A stretch of DNA of 64,000 nucleotides from the NCBI RefSeq assembly GCF_018446385.1, contig NW_024589871.1, positions 310,001 through 374,000 of the forward strand, read 5' to 3'. How positions within the stretch are numbered: the stretch's first letter is position 1; each line of letters opens with the position of its first letter. The notes under the pieces were generated by a model. That model searched no databases and was not told the DNA's origin. It was given only the letters and a program-made list of their open reading frames with translations. The translations under genes were made by a program, and so were the position numbers. Shown here piece by piece: positions 12,040 to 23,889 of this stretch. This DNA comes from Zingiber officinale (lineage: Eukaryota > Streptophyta > Magnoliopsida > Zingiberales > Zingiberaceae).

Positions 12040-12765
12040 TAACATCGAAAAGTGTATGAGAAATAGCTAGGAGGTAACACAAGGCTCACTCACTAGTCAC
12101 CATTCTAGGAAATCCACCAAGAGTTTAGTGCGATAATAAGAAGATAAATCTTTTAGCAAATTTAAAAACTCAAATATATTTTAATCTCAAAAACAATATC
12201 CCTTTCAACAATACAAATGATGAATGCTTATAGGGGGACTTGGAACAACTCTCTAAGATAAATCAAAAATATATTGAATGTGATTTATATTTCCTAAGGT
12301 CTCATTAAACTAGGTTTATATTTCCTAAGTTTCGAAAATAAAAGTGATTTTAATAAAGAAAAAGCATGCAGAGGTACTAAAGGCTCGTCAATAGTTTCAA
12401 GTTCCAAGTAGATTATCAAAAATATCTAAAACATAGATTGATTTTTTCCAATTCTAAAATAATATGTCTTTCATGAGCAATATATCATTCCCGACCATTA
12501 ATTTTTCCTGAGCACTATGTTTTTTTGGAGCAATATATCCTTCTTGAATAATCTTTCCTGATCAATATATCTTTTTCGAGCAATCTTTTCAACCTCAAAG
12601 GCCTCGATCAAAATAGTCATAACTTTCTATACAAATATTATTTTTTAGTATCGTTTTTTTTGGAAACTAGACATTTGTAGGTTTCCAATGTTATATGGCG
12701 TACATTGTAATTTGTTCACTAGAATAGCAGATTAATAGTTGAAGTTGACACAAAAATCAAATGGC
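12040..12765 (-). repeat. 3' LTR of the Gypsy fossil
   Basis: Starts TAACATCGAAAAG, matching TGACATGGAAAAC at the start of the other LTR (14969). It ends near the point where similarity stops after AAGTTGACA; the right limit is approximate. Confidence 0.65.
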
Positions 12766-13439
12766 TTCTGAACTTTTCAATGTCGCTCTCTCGGTTGAAA
12801 AAGATTTACCCTTGAATCAAAATTAGATTCAATATAAAGAGAAAGGTTGACAACGTTAAAAGTTGTGGAAATACCATAACCACTCGACAACTTAACTTTA
12901 TAAGCATTATCATTGATCTTTTGCAGTTGTGTGATAGCTACTTCGAAGATCAATTTTGAAACTAATTTTGAACCCACAAAGTTGGCCGAAAAGATCATCA
13001 GGTCAAGGTATAGGAAAGCGATACTTGATAGTGATTTTGTTCATTGTTCTACTATCAATACATATGTGCCACGCATCATCTTTCTTCTTCGACACCACAT
13101 CTTGAAATTTTTAGAGAAGAGATTGCACTTGAAAAGGGATAACATGATCATCTTCAACTTAAGTAACATTGAGGCTACGTTGTACCATCAAAGATTCACC
13201 ATGATCTTCATAAATAATCTTTCCTTTTTCATCGTATTCATCTTAGATAGGTGATGCCTCATAATTTCCTCATTGTCTTCTTTATCAACATGAGTAACAA
13301 TCATAAGATTTGGACAATATGTAGCAAAGTGTTGATAGAATCATCATTTCTATTATCATGAAATGGATTTCTTGATTTACATAACTAGCCTTTGAACCAT
13401 GACCCTCAACATCATGTTCGAAAGGTTCGCCATGTGCAA

Positions 13440-14815
13440 TGTTGGTGCAATTTCCCCTGAGTCAAGGTTGATCAAGTTGATTAAACTTGAGTTGACTCAA
13501 GCTTGAGTCCTGATGTTTAACTTTTGATGTTTGACAATGTATGAAAATTCTAGATGTAATTGTCCGTTTGGGGAGATTATTGGTATAATTTTTCTCTAGT
13601 TAGGGGTTGACCAGTCTGATGTGAAGAAAAGTCAAATAGGTCAATGTTGACAAGATATTTGACTGTGAAGTCCTAACTGAAGGTTAAACAAGAGCAAGTC
13701 TAACGAAAAGGTTGGCAGAAGATGAAAATCTAAGTGAGTCAGTCTTGATTTGACACTTGGTGTGAAAAGTCCCGGTGAGTGAAGCATGCAATGAGGAAGT
13801 TTTGATGAGTGAATCCAAACAGTTTGAGAAAATCCTAGTGAGTGAAGCTAAGTAGTGGAAAGTCTCAATAAGTGAAGCTAGGTAGTTTGGAAAAATCCTA
13901 ATGAGTGAAGCTAGATGAAAAAAAGTCCTGATGAGTGAAGCCAGGTGAAAAACTCTAATGAGTGAAGCTATGCAGTTGGAAAATCCTGGTGAGTGAAGGC
14001 AGACGAAAAGCCTTAGTGAGTGAAGGTAGGTAGGAAATCCAGGTGGGTCAATGCTGACTGGACACCTGGTGTTTTGAAATTCAAGTGAGTCATGGAGGAC
14101 CGACACTTAGTACGAGACGGTGAGTCCAAGTGGATCAAGGCTGACCGGACACTTGGAACAAGGAGAGAAGTCAAAGTGGGTCAAAAGATTGATCGGGCAC
14201 TTGGTGACAAAGTCCTAACAGGTCATGATTGAACAGATGCTAGGTAATAAGGAGTTCAACCCTATCATTTCTATTATCATGAAATGGATCTGATGTGGCA
14301 ATCGATTGGAAGTCCTAAAAGCGCAGATATAAAGGTGATGACGAGTTCAAATGAAACCAACTCTTTACTCCATCTTCTCCTCTAGTTCTTGGAAGATTTG
14401 AGAGACAAAGTGTTGTTGCATTTTTCATCTTTCAGAGGCACTCAAAGCAAGAAAAACTTGTGGGATTCAAGGTTCAAAGTGTTAGTTGTGTTTCGATTTG
14501 TATTTGCATTTGATTCCTTGTACTTTTGAGTTACATTTTTTTTGTTTTTGAATTGTAAGAGATTTTTCCACCTCTGGATTGTTCCGAAAGGGAGTTATTT
14601 TGATATTGGAGAGTGTGCTTAGCATGGATTCTTAGATTAATTACCTCTTCTTGAGGTAGATACTAAGTAAATCCTAGTGTTAGCATTGAAAAATTTGTCA
14701 CTTTAAGTTTATCCCCTGCAACAACATCTACGAAGAAAACAAGCGAACGAGAGGAGCTATTCCCCCCCCCCCCCCCCCCCCCCCCTCCTTTTTCTAGCTC
14801 CGGAGTGTTCCAACA
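13440..14815 (+). mobile_element. Solo LTR of an old Copia (Sirevirus-like) element
   Basis: The LTR runs TGTTGGTGCAA to CCAACA and is flanked by the same six bases GTGCAA (13434-13439 and 14816-14821). No interior or second LTR is present, so it is a solo LTR left by recombination. Its layout matches the younger LTRs at 37-46 kb: the same TGTTGGTGCAA start, a TTTGATGTTTGAC word, tandem TGAGTGAAGC repeats (about 13770-14030), then a TATAAAG promoter-like word near 14327. It also holds a run of 24 C (14762-14785). The divergence from the others marks it as older. Confidence 0.85.
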
Positions 14816-14953
14816 GTGCAAAACGTTGCTCGAGTTGTTGCACTTATCTCCTTGAGTCATCTAACTAGACATCACGAAGGTCTATTTGATGAGCTGCAAG
14901 ATCATCATCATCATTTGGCTTTTGTTTTTTACGATCAGTCATTGAGAACCAAA

Positions 14954-14965
14954 GCTCTGATACCA
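14954..14965 (-). other. Primer binding site of the Gypsy fossil
   Basis: GCTCTGATACCA on the + strand is the complement of TGGTATCAGAGC, the usual initiator tRNA-Met primer site of plant LTR retrotransposons. It lies 3 bp from the LTR end TGACATGG at 14969, which fixes the element's minus orientation. Confidence 0.85.
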
Positions 14966-14968
14966 ACT

Positions 14969-15590
14969 TGACATGGAAAACATATGAGAAATATGAGGCA
15001 AAACAAGACGCACTTAATACTCACCACTCTAGGAAATCGACCAAGAGTTTTAGAGCAATAAAAAAAAAAAAATTTTCTAACAAGCTTAAAAGTTAAAATT
15101 TATTTTAATCTCAAAAACAATCTCTCTTTCAACAATACAAATGATAACCCTTTAAAGGGAAGACTTAGAACAACTCTCCAAGATAAGTCAAAATGTATTA
15201 AATACCGTTTATATTTCATAAACCCTCATTAAACTAGGTTTATATTTCTTACGTCTTGAGAATAAAAGTGAATTTAATAATGAAAAAGCATGAGGTATTA
15301 TTAAAGGCTCATAAACCTTTTCAAGTTCCAAGAAGATCATCAAGAATACAAATCCAATTCTAGAGCAATATGTCTTTTCTAAGCAATATGTCTTTCCGAG
15401 CAATATTTTCAATCTAACATACCTCGATTAAAATGGTCATAATTATTTATAGGAATAATATTTTTGAGCAATGTTCTTTTTGGTTGGAAACTAGACGTCC
15501 TTTGCTTTTCAACGATAGTAATTTGTTTTAAGAACAGTAAATTAATAGTTAAAGTTGACATAAACTTCTAAACATTTCTGGGTCAGAACT
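14969..15590 (-). repeat. 5' LTR of the Gypsy fossil
   Basis: Begins next to the primer site and shares long diverged stretches with 12040-12765. The right border is approximate. The following 15591-15860 holds nothing recognisable. Confidence 0.65.
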
Positions 15591-15859
15591 CTACCTTTTA
15601 TAGTGAATTTGCATCTTAGAGGTACGTAGTTATACTGCCATGACTATGGTATTGATGAAGTAAGAGAAGTCTCTCTAAATCATGTTGAACTCCTGTATTA
15701 GCATTATATTTGTTTTTTCCTCACACACACAATTTATACTAATCCTTTAATTAAGTATGATTTTATGAGAATTCGGGGTCGTCTATTCAAACAATTCTCC
15801 TTTCTAGTGGAGTCTTTAACTTTTATTTTTTTTGGAAGATAAATGTATTATGCAACCAA

Positions 15860-16835
15860 ACTCAACACTTACAAACACTAGATGTTCATAAATGGCTACC
15901 TGAACTTTATGAAACATTCTCTCAATATATGGTACAACTCTCTCAAAGCCACATCTATTACGTGCATCACAAAAAAATAAATCATAGAAGTCATAGCAAG
16001 GTAACGAGCCTTGATATGGCAGCTATTATCTTTGTAGTGCCTCCGAAAAACTTGGGTCAGCCCTTTCATATCTGTGATATATATATCAAATCCGATGTCC
16101 AACCATCTCTTGATTTTGACCGATAGTGTTTGAGCAATAGTGCAAGTAAAGAAAATATGGACATTTGACTCCTCAACTTCATGGCATAAAGCACAAAATT
16201 TGTAAGGTTCATACGGTAGTTTGTCTATTGTCCTTAACGTTCGGTGTGCATGTAACCAAGAGAAAAATCGATGCTAGGCTAATATGCAAGGCTTCCATAC
16301 AACCAAATCCCAAATGACTTTTGGTTGTCTTGGGCAGAAAAACTCATAAGCTAACATAGTACAATTGCTTTCACCTACAAATCATTCAATACTTTTCATC
16401 TTCGTTGCACCTATCAAACTTGTACGTTCTAGGAGTACATCGTGAATATGTAATAAACATTTAATAAGAGGGGAATTTGAGTGCTTACTCTTCCATTGCC
16501 AAATATCCACGCGTTGGAGGTAACAATAATGAACTCACCGCACCCAAAGAGAATTTGTTTGATTTTGGATGTTCCATAAAGTTTGACATAGGAGAGCAGT
16601 GTTCCATGCTTACAATTCTAGAAGGCCATATCCTCCCTCATCCTTTGGTAAACATATGGTTGCCCGGGATATTGACGGATGCTTTATATACCAAACAAAA
16701 GAATGACAAAGTTCATAAATCTTGTCAATCATCCTACTAGGCATTGATAACCAATAACATATTTTTCCAAATCATCAATAATGGAACTCATTAAGCAATC
16801 AAAGCCATAAATCTCTAACTTTGTTTCCACCAAAT
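15860..16835 (-). mobile_element. LINE (non-LTR retrotransposon) 3' fragment with zf-RVT domain
   Basis: Minus-strand translation in changing frames gives the end of a plant L1-type ORF2. A segment like LRTIDKLPYEPYKFCALCHEVEESNVHIFFTC (16110-16235) matches the reverse-transcriptase zinc-binding domain (C-x2-C ... H ... C). It is followed by a run of residues ending near 15900. The 5' and catalytic parts are absent and several stops and frame changes interrupt the rest. 5'-truncation is the rule for LINE insertions. No poly-A tail or target duplication is clear. Confidence 0.65.
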
Positions 16836-16953
16836 ATTCATATATATATATGGGCTTAATTTGTAGTGTATATAATCATCTTTTTATCCCTTTTTTTCAG
16901 AGTATAACACCATTGGATCAGGAAGAAGAAGATGATCAAAGGGAAAAAGTTAA

Positions 16954-19401
16954 CTAGCTCCCGGAGCCGCTAGCTAGCCCGACGTTATTGTGGTCGCCGT
17001 CACGGAAGCGGACATTGATCGGATATCCCTTGAGAGTCCTTGTGGTGGGGAAGAACACGAGCCTATCCTTCTCAGCTTCCTCCCAACTACGTACGTACAT
17101 CACATATATACATTAAACTTTATATGCAAATTAAATTAACCAATTGAAATAATTGACAATTAATTAATATCAGATCACTTCACGTTGTGCTTAATTACCT
17201 TAAGCGAGTGACGAGGTAATGGAGGAAGACGGAGATGACGACGCGCGCGAGCTCGTAGCCGGGGCAGAGGCGAGTGCCGCCGCCGAAGGGCGTGTAATTT
17301 ACGCCGCCGAATTGCTGCGTCTCCTCCTGCGTGAAGCATACACATGTACAATTTGCTTAAAATAATAAGTGCTCAATTAGCTAGCTAGTAAGTAATTGTT
17401 CACTGATTAGCCAGTTAATTACCTGCTGCCATCTCCAAGGATTGAAGGTCCGAGCATCCTCGAAGTACTCAGGATCGAGGTGGACGGCTCGGAACGAGAT
17501 GAACAGTTTGCACCCTTTTGGAATCGTGTATCCTAATTAATTTAAAGCAATTAAGATAATCAGCACCGAATTAATACAGTAATTATGAATTCATAAGGAA
17601 GAGTTTATAATATAAAAACTATGCTATAAATCTCTCAGCTGCCTTAATGTCGTATATGGTATAATACCTTTGAATTGGATGTCTGACGTGGCGCGTCTGA
17701 AGACTCCGCTGATGATGTTGGCCATGCGAAGTGTCTCGTTAATCACCTGCAGTGCACCGGTTAATTAACTAATATTATTAATTAATTAAAAAATAATATA
17801 CTCTTTAGAATAATATACGGGTTTAATGACGGAGATGGACCGGTCCGCTGGAGTGGACCCAGTCCGACGCAAATCGGGATTGGATTTTGACCGGAAGATA
17901 CGCAAATCCAATCAAAAGTGGTCTAGTTACATACACGTGTGTGCGTCTGACTCACACAAGAATCTAGTGCACGTGGATCCATTCAAACTATGACTTGTTA
18001 GGTCACATCAGTTCTGACATTATTGGATTGAAATAGTGACTCGATATTACTGTGTTGATTTCTATTTTTTTTATGTTATAAAATATTTTTAGGGTTATTA
18101 TCTAACTTTTGATAATTTAACAAATACAGAGAGGGCTTACGCATTGGGTGAAGGGCATTGACTTGTACTCTGTCCAGGTCAACGGCTCCGCGTCTCCTCC
18201 CTTGTCTTTCTTCTTCTTCGCTCTGATCTCGTCCTGCTCCACCTGCATGCAGCGCACGAAATAGGAACTGTGAGCATTGGTGCTGAAGATTACGGATCTA
18301 TGTTTTAGTGTGGGTGTAGAAGCGTCCGGCCGGCTGCCGATCGACGCACCCGGAGAAGGGCGAGGGCGTCGGGGTTGTCGGTGAGGAACTTCACGGCCAG
18401 GGTCATGATGGTGGACGTGGTCTCGTATCCCGCCACCAGAATCGACAGAAGATAGTCGACCACCTCCTCCTCCGTCATCGCCTTTCCTTCCAACGCCGCG
18501 CCATCCATCAGCTCCTCCAGCATGTCCACTTTCTTCTTCGCCGCCGTGTCGTCGTTTCCTCTGCTCGGCGCCGTCTTCTCCCATTGCCTCTTCCTTATCA
18601 GTTCCTTGAGCTTCGCTTCGACCTTCTTCCGCGCCTGCGTATAGTATTGAGTGAGAAAGAGAGAGAGAGAGAGAGAGGAGAGGAATAGATTAACCAAACC
18701 TTGATGGCCCTGCCGTAAGTGGTGAAGGAGAGGAAAGAAGGGAAGGGAATGGTGAAGAAGCCGTCGATGAGGAGGAGGTACTCGCGGCGGAGGGACTCGG
18801 TCCACTCTCCCGGGTCGACGCTCACCAGCTGCTTGACGGTGAGGTCGAAAGTGATCTTCTTGGTCTGATCGAGCAGGAGGACGCGGGCAGGGCCCGCGCC
18901 CGGAGACGAGCAACACCAGGAGTCCAGGGTGCGGCGGACGAGGTGGTCGATCTGGGACAGGATGGCGGCGTCGCGGATGGCGGCGGGCGAGGCGAGGCGG
19001 TTCAGGGTGAGGGAATGCATGCGCTTGTGCCGGACGCCTCGCATGACCAGGAGTGAGTGAGCGCCGAGCAAGGTGGAGATCGACGACGGGTAGCTGCCCT
19101 CCACCGTGCTCCCCTCCGCCGCCAGCACCATCTTGTTGAACTCCGGATCCGCCGAGAACACGGTGCGCTCCCCGAACACGTGCGTCGTGAAGAGCCGCCC
19201 GTAGCGCCTCACCCGCTCGTCGATGAACGGCTCGGGGTCCTCCGTCTTGTACGCCGCGATCAGCCGGAGACTCTCTCCCACCACCGGCAGACCCAAGCTC
19301 CCCGGAGGCAGCCTGCCCCACCTCCTCCTCCTCCCCAATTCCCACAGCACCAAGCTCACTACCACGATCAGGAACACATCCAACGGCTGGAGAGACCACA
19401 T
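16954..19401 (-). CDS. CYP90A: Cytochrome P450, CYP90A (CPD-type), brassinosteroid biosynthesis
   Basis: Seven minus-strand exons (19401-18700, 18634-18350, 18242-18141, 17746-17668, 17532-17423, 17326-17199, 17086-16954) join through GT-AG introns without frame breaks into 512 residues. An N-terminal membrane anchor ([13 protein letters not shown]) and a [12 protein letters not shown] hinge are followed by [15 protein letters not shown], a stretch characteristic of CYP90A. The I-helix motif AGYETT is at about 302-307, the ExxR motif ETLR at 367-370, and the haem loop [10 protein letters not shown] with C447 at 440-449. Near the end, [14 protein letters not shown] also matches CPD. CYP90A enzymes act in the endoplasmic reticulum on brassinosteroid precursors, in the C-23 hydroxylation or 3-oxidation steps. 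The gene appears intact. A (GA)n run lies in the first intron near 18657-18678. Confidence 0.95.
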
Positions 19402-19519
19402 GCCGGAGACCGTAATTCGGCAGATCCAGAAGCAACTTTGGGATCAAAAGCAAGTGTAATTGGTCGACTATAAATCGAGACGATATTCACTACAGAGATG
19501 GGATCCGACCGTCAGGAAA

Positions 19520-19525
19520 CGCACG
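19520..19525 (-). promoter_or_regulatory. Brassinosteroid response element (CGTGCG) upstream of CYP90A
   Basis: On the gene's strand the bases read CGTGCG, 119 bp before the ATG. CGTG(T/C)G is the known BZR1 binding element, through which brassinosteroid signalling represses CPD in Arabidopsis. One hexamer could be chance, but its place in a CPD-type promoter fits feedback control. Confidence 0.5.
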
Positions 19526-20454
19526 GCGGGACCGACGGACGGACATCGGCAGCGCTTCAATTATTAAATGATGTACCATATACGACTGCAGTTTTTTAGA
19601 AAACGGGCGTCCAATTTTCTGAAATTTTAAAGGATAAATCATCCTGTTAATCACCAGTAGGAATTTTCTGGTCCGTAATTTACGGATCAGAGAATGATCC
19701 AGAGGATCATTGATTTGGATGGAGCCCATCTTTATATTGATAGAATTCATCTAAATTAAGGGTTTATAATAGTGGACCATTTCCGTAAATTACCTACAAA
19801 ACCCGTATATAATTTTCAATATACTATAGGAATGTTTTAAATTTACAGAACGCAGCACCATATTTTAATTGTCGTCTACTAAAGGCAGGCGCACTTAATT
19901 TTCTATCTACTCATCCCTTTCCATCTATTCGAATTTTTTTAAATAATAAAAAAGTAATTCTTTATATTTAAAATTGAAATAGACGGTCTGGATGAATTCT
20001 CGTGATTAGGGCTCTTTAAATTTAGGATAAGAGCATCGTGTCAGTTTTCCTAAATGCAAAATTTATATTAAATTTTATATTTTACCTTAAAAAAAATTTT
20101 ACATCTGTTATCCAGTTATTTTCTAAATTTAAATTTTATAATTTATTTTCTAAATATTAAAATACTATTTAATTTGAAGAGAGGAAAAATAAAAGGAATA
20201 AATTGACTAATGAAAAATGCACCACGTCAATTTTCCTAAATAAAGAATTTATATTACATTAATTATTTTATTATTTTTTTAATTTAAATTTCGTAAATAG
20301 GATATTTCAAATTTAAGAACTAATTTTTTTTTTTAAAATATTAAAATACTATTTAATTTGAACAGAGCGGAAAAAAATAAAGGGAATAAATTGACTATAA
20401 ATTATAGTGACTGAAAGATGGAGTGAGATTTACACGAGTGGTAGGGATTTACGG
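19526..20454. other. AT-rich intergenic DNA with a degenerate tandem duplication
   Basis: Two imperfect copies (about 20040-20210 and 20220-20400) share CAGTTTTCCTAAAT/CAATTTTCCTAAAT, an AT-rich middle and TATTAAAATACTATTTAATT with a GGAATAAATTGACTA end. The unit is roughly 180 bp and well diverged. It may be a MITE-like repeat, but no terminal inverted repeat is clear. No gene is seen. Confidence 0.5.
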
Positions 20455-20540
20455 CCCAACGCTGTACCCCTCGTCTTTATTTTCCTACCCGAACAAACTA
20501 GGGTTTCGCGCAGGGGAGAGACTGCCGTCCTAATCTTGAG
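20455..20540 (+). promoter_or_regulatory. Promoter/5' leader of a housekeeping-type transcript
   Basis: ACGGCCCAACG contains a site II-type GGCCCA element, and AAACTAGGGTTTCG contains a telo-box-like AGGGTTT. This pair is typical of promoters of plant ribosomal-protein, translation and snoRNA-host genes. A splice donor-like GAG|GTAAAC follows at about 20540. No matching coding exon was found downstream, so the transcript may be non-coding or have tiny exons. Confidence 0.45.
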
Positions 20541-23500
20541 GTAAACCCCTCAACCATTTCCTTCTCTTATCTAGATCTATTATTTTCTCGCCGATCTGTT
20601 TGGTTGATTTTGACAGAAGTTAATGTTGTCGGAAGGATTTTGTTTTTTTTTTTCTGTTGCTTCGGTGTTCTTATCCACTCTCCTTTGTCGTTACATTAGG
20701 TTAGCAATCTTCATTACCTTCCATTTCATTTTCTCCATTTTTGGGGTTTAATAAAAAAAAAGTTTTTTTTTCCTTTCTTTTTTATCCAGTGAATTTTTAT
20801 CAAGTTGTTAAAGATTTATCAATTTAATCTATAGATTACTCTCTCCTTGCAACTAATTTGTTTTTTGAGCATTTTGTTTATTCTACATTGGTAAATATAA
20901 TGGTTTAATGTGTATACGCATAGCCATTCTGAATTTTTAGATTTAGTTAAGCTTTCAAATTTATGCCCAGTTAAAACTTGTAATTCTCTAAATGCATGAA
21001 CTGAACCTAACTTTAGATGGGGTATCCTCACGGTATTCGCTTGCTTCTAACTTTACAAAAAAGGGATTAATTTAAATGATAGAGTGTGATCCTGTCGAAC
21101 TTTAGATGGGGCGGCTCATGGGTAACCAAACAAAATGATTGTCTGCTGAAGGCCTTTTCCCTCCTCATTGTCAACTTCCAACACTTCAAACACTTCAATC
21201 AAGAGAAGCAAACGCCTGAGCATACTCAACTATGGTTAAAGGTCGTACAATTCTTACTGATTTTTTGGCTCTAGAAACATTATTGATTGTGTGGATTCAA
21301 TGCCAATTACTCCTACTAGGTTCAGAGGTTCTGTCATGGGCCCTAAGTTTAGCAGTCATTACTATAGCAAGGAAACAAGTAGAACATTTTGCATTTTGTT
21401 TTCAACCAAAAAGAAAAGAAATAAATAGAAAGAAAATTGAGAAATTTGTAGATTGTTTAGTAAACTACATTTGATTGTGATAACTCTATATATATGGTTG
21501 AGATTCTTGTAATAATTTGTATGTTATTACTCTCAATTAGTCATGAAAATGTTTTTAGTTTGTGTACATTTTATACTTAAAAGAAAATAAATATCATCAT
21601 GCCTATCAAAGGTTAAAACTTAAGCACATGCTACTTTTTTACATAATCTAATTTGTCCACTTTTAATGTTTTGTTATGATTCTAGTGGTTTTAGTTGTGA
21701 TGCTGTCCAAGTGTTCTACTCAAGTCAGCACTTTTATTTAGCATCCCTGTGGCTGTGACTTAAAGCACAGATGGCCGACATGTGATTTCTATCTTTTCAT
21801 TATTTTCATGAAAATTCATTTATGGTCTTCCTGTGTTGATTTTCTTTTATTCACAGAGCTTTAACTCAGTAATTAACTGATTCTCTCCTTGGTTTTCAGT
21901 TATTTTGAACATGTTGGTACAGGATGCATTATACGATTGAACTTGCTTGAGGTTTTGATCTTGGCAATAGGTTCAAATGTTCTTTATTGTTTATCTTTTA
22001 ATTTCCGCCGCACGATTTTGTGATTTTCGAACGATTTATAAACAGTTGATGCTATTCCAAAGTGTGTGGCACCATGTTCTGTGCTGTTTACCTCATGCTA
22101 TCTTCTGGTAGGACGTCATGTTGTCTCATATTTTTAATCCACTACCCACATAATTTTATCTAATGTATCTACTTTAAAAAGGCAGAAGACATGTGCCGTA
22201 GATGTAAAAGAGAGCTCATGTGCCTATCCCCGAGCTCCTTTATTGGTCCCAGAACTCATTTTATTTCAACTAAACAGAACAATGAAGAATGATGTTGCTT
22301 TGAGCATAATGATATTTGACGATGATCTGCATGCAGCAGCAGCCTCCTTTATTGGTCGTAGAACTCATTTTAATTCAACTAAACAGAACCATGAAGAATG
22401 ATGTTGCTTTGAGCATAACGACATTTGATGATGATCTGCATAAAGTACTTGTTGTGTAGGAACATTGGTTTTTTGAAACGGACTGCGAAGTTAAAGATGA
22501 TGATCTTCTACAGATAAGCAGTATTTAGAGGGTGTAGAGTGTAGACTACATATGATGAGCAACATGAGGATAACAATTTAATAAAGTGGTGAAGGGAGCA
22601 GCTGTCGGGAGCAACGAACAGAGTTTGCACTGGAACATGCAACTGCTATGATGGTAAATTGAAGTCTTCGGCTGTCGCGTGGGCTCTACCATGTTTCAAG
22701 CTCAGAAGACTTTTATTTTTATTTTTCATTTATCGTCCATCTTTTATCTGTTCTTTTTATCGTCTTCGTTTTTTCCCTCTCTTGGTGCATTGAAACACAG
22801 TACCGAAGGTCGATGTGGTGCGTGGAGTAAAAGCATTGCCATGCTCAGTGTTTTTGCACTTGTAAAGGATTCAAAGAAAATTTTTGTGAGTTGATGATCT
22901 TCTACATTTGATAATTAATTGAATTTAAGTTGTGAATCAAAAAAGTAATTGAGTGATACTGAAGTTGTCATATTTTTAATTGAGTGTCAATGTTTTTTAA
23001 AAATCTTTGACACCCTGAATAACCGAGGCACTGCTTTTTTTTTCATATATTTCCCCCCTTTTTTAACTGAATCATTTTTAATTTTTTTTAATGCTTTGTT
23101 AGATTATATGCATTGTAACTTAGTTTTATTAAAATAATAAGTTTTAATAACTAATTGATTATTTTGGCTATTGTAAAGGACATATATTTGACTAATAATT
23201 GTTTGACTAGTAGATTTAATAGTTAAATGATTAACTCCCCATGGGCTTTGTGTGATAGTAAATTGATGGATGAGTTTTTAAAGGAATAAATACTTGCGGC
23301 GTAAATAAATACTTGTGGCGTTTGAATTACTCGTAATTCTAGAAAAATTTCTGTGGAGCCTTACCAGTTATCTCAGTTCTTGAACCACTTGTAATTTTGG
23401 GTTGTTCCCCATGGCCTAATTGCACTTATCAAATTTACTTGGTAGACGATAAAAAATTTCTCAATTAGCTCTAGATGAATTAAGAGTAGAAATAAGACAA

Positions 23501-23889
23501 AAAGACATCAAGTTGTTACTCAGGTACCTATAGTTGTGAGTACTTCTAGATTTATCTACTGATGGAAAATTTTGATGAGACCAAGTCAATCATCCTAGAT
23601 TCAGTATTACCTTCTTTTAAAGAAGGTGAAGCAGGCCCGTAAGCTAAACCTTTTCCCATCGCCAAACTAATTTGACAATCATCCCATGATTGATCTTTCT
23701 TCACATAACTTGAGTAGGAGTCTAGGTGAGCGTAATTATCTTTGATTAAAAGATGAACAGTTCGACTAGGTGAACCAGGCCCATGAGCTCGGCCCAGTGG
23801 ACTTGTCTTCATAGCGACTCAAGTCTGAGTCTGCAGCGACCCAAACCCTTTCCCACCGCCGAGTAGAGCAACCCTCCGAAGCGGAAACC
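20541..23889. other. Region without an assignable gene
   Basis: Long T-rich and A-rich stretches resemble introns and untranslated exons. Short open frames occur but have no recognisable domain or coding bias. The only clear structure is the 109-bp tandem duplication at 22235-22440. If the promoter-like segment at 20455 is real, this stretch could hold a spliced non-coding RNA. The last 350 bp (23540-23889) are upstream of the small gene at 23890 and contain GGCCCA site II-type words near 23788-23802. Confidence 0.4.
22235..22440. repeat. 109-bp tandem duplication
   Basis: Copy 1 begins at 22235 and copy 2 at 22344, both starting CTCCTTTATTGGTC and sharing AATGATGTTGCTTTGAGCAT and GATGATCTGCAT. 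The copies are roughly 90% identical. The function is unknown. Confidence 0.85.

Larger units (their letters stand above)
12040..15590 (-). mobile_element. Ty3/Gypsy LTR retrotransposon fossil, largely deleted
   Basis: Two diverged direct repeats (about 12040-12765 and 14969-15590) share stretches such as TTTTAATCTCAAAAACAAT, CATTAAACTAGGTTTATATT and TTAATAGTTRAAGTTGACA. They are read as 3' and 5' LTRs of a minus-strand element. A tRNA-Met primer site lies just inside the right LTR. Next to the left LTR a minus-strand segment (12777-12998) resembles the end of Gypsy integrase (KINDNAYKVKLSSGYGISTTFNV). Most of the interior is missing and the remains are broken in several places. A solo Copia LTR (13440-14815) has inserted into it. 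The LTR divergence indicates an old insertion. Confidence 0.75.

Noticed and set aside
12913-13254. Plus-strand open frame of 113 codons
   Set aside because: It overlaps the Gypsy integrase-end remnant on the other strand and has no recognisable domain.
18305-19453. Long alternative frame over the P450 exons
   Set aside because: It mixes an out-of-frame Arg/Pro/His-rich stretch with the true second exon through an intron. The seven-exon model explains the P450 motifs fully.
22235-22440. C/D-box snoRNA pair in the 109-bp duplication
   Set aside because: RTGATGA-like words occur, but no properly placed CUGA D box or terminal stem was found.
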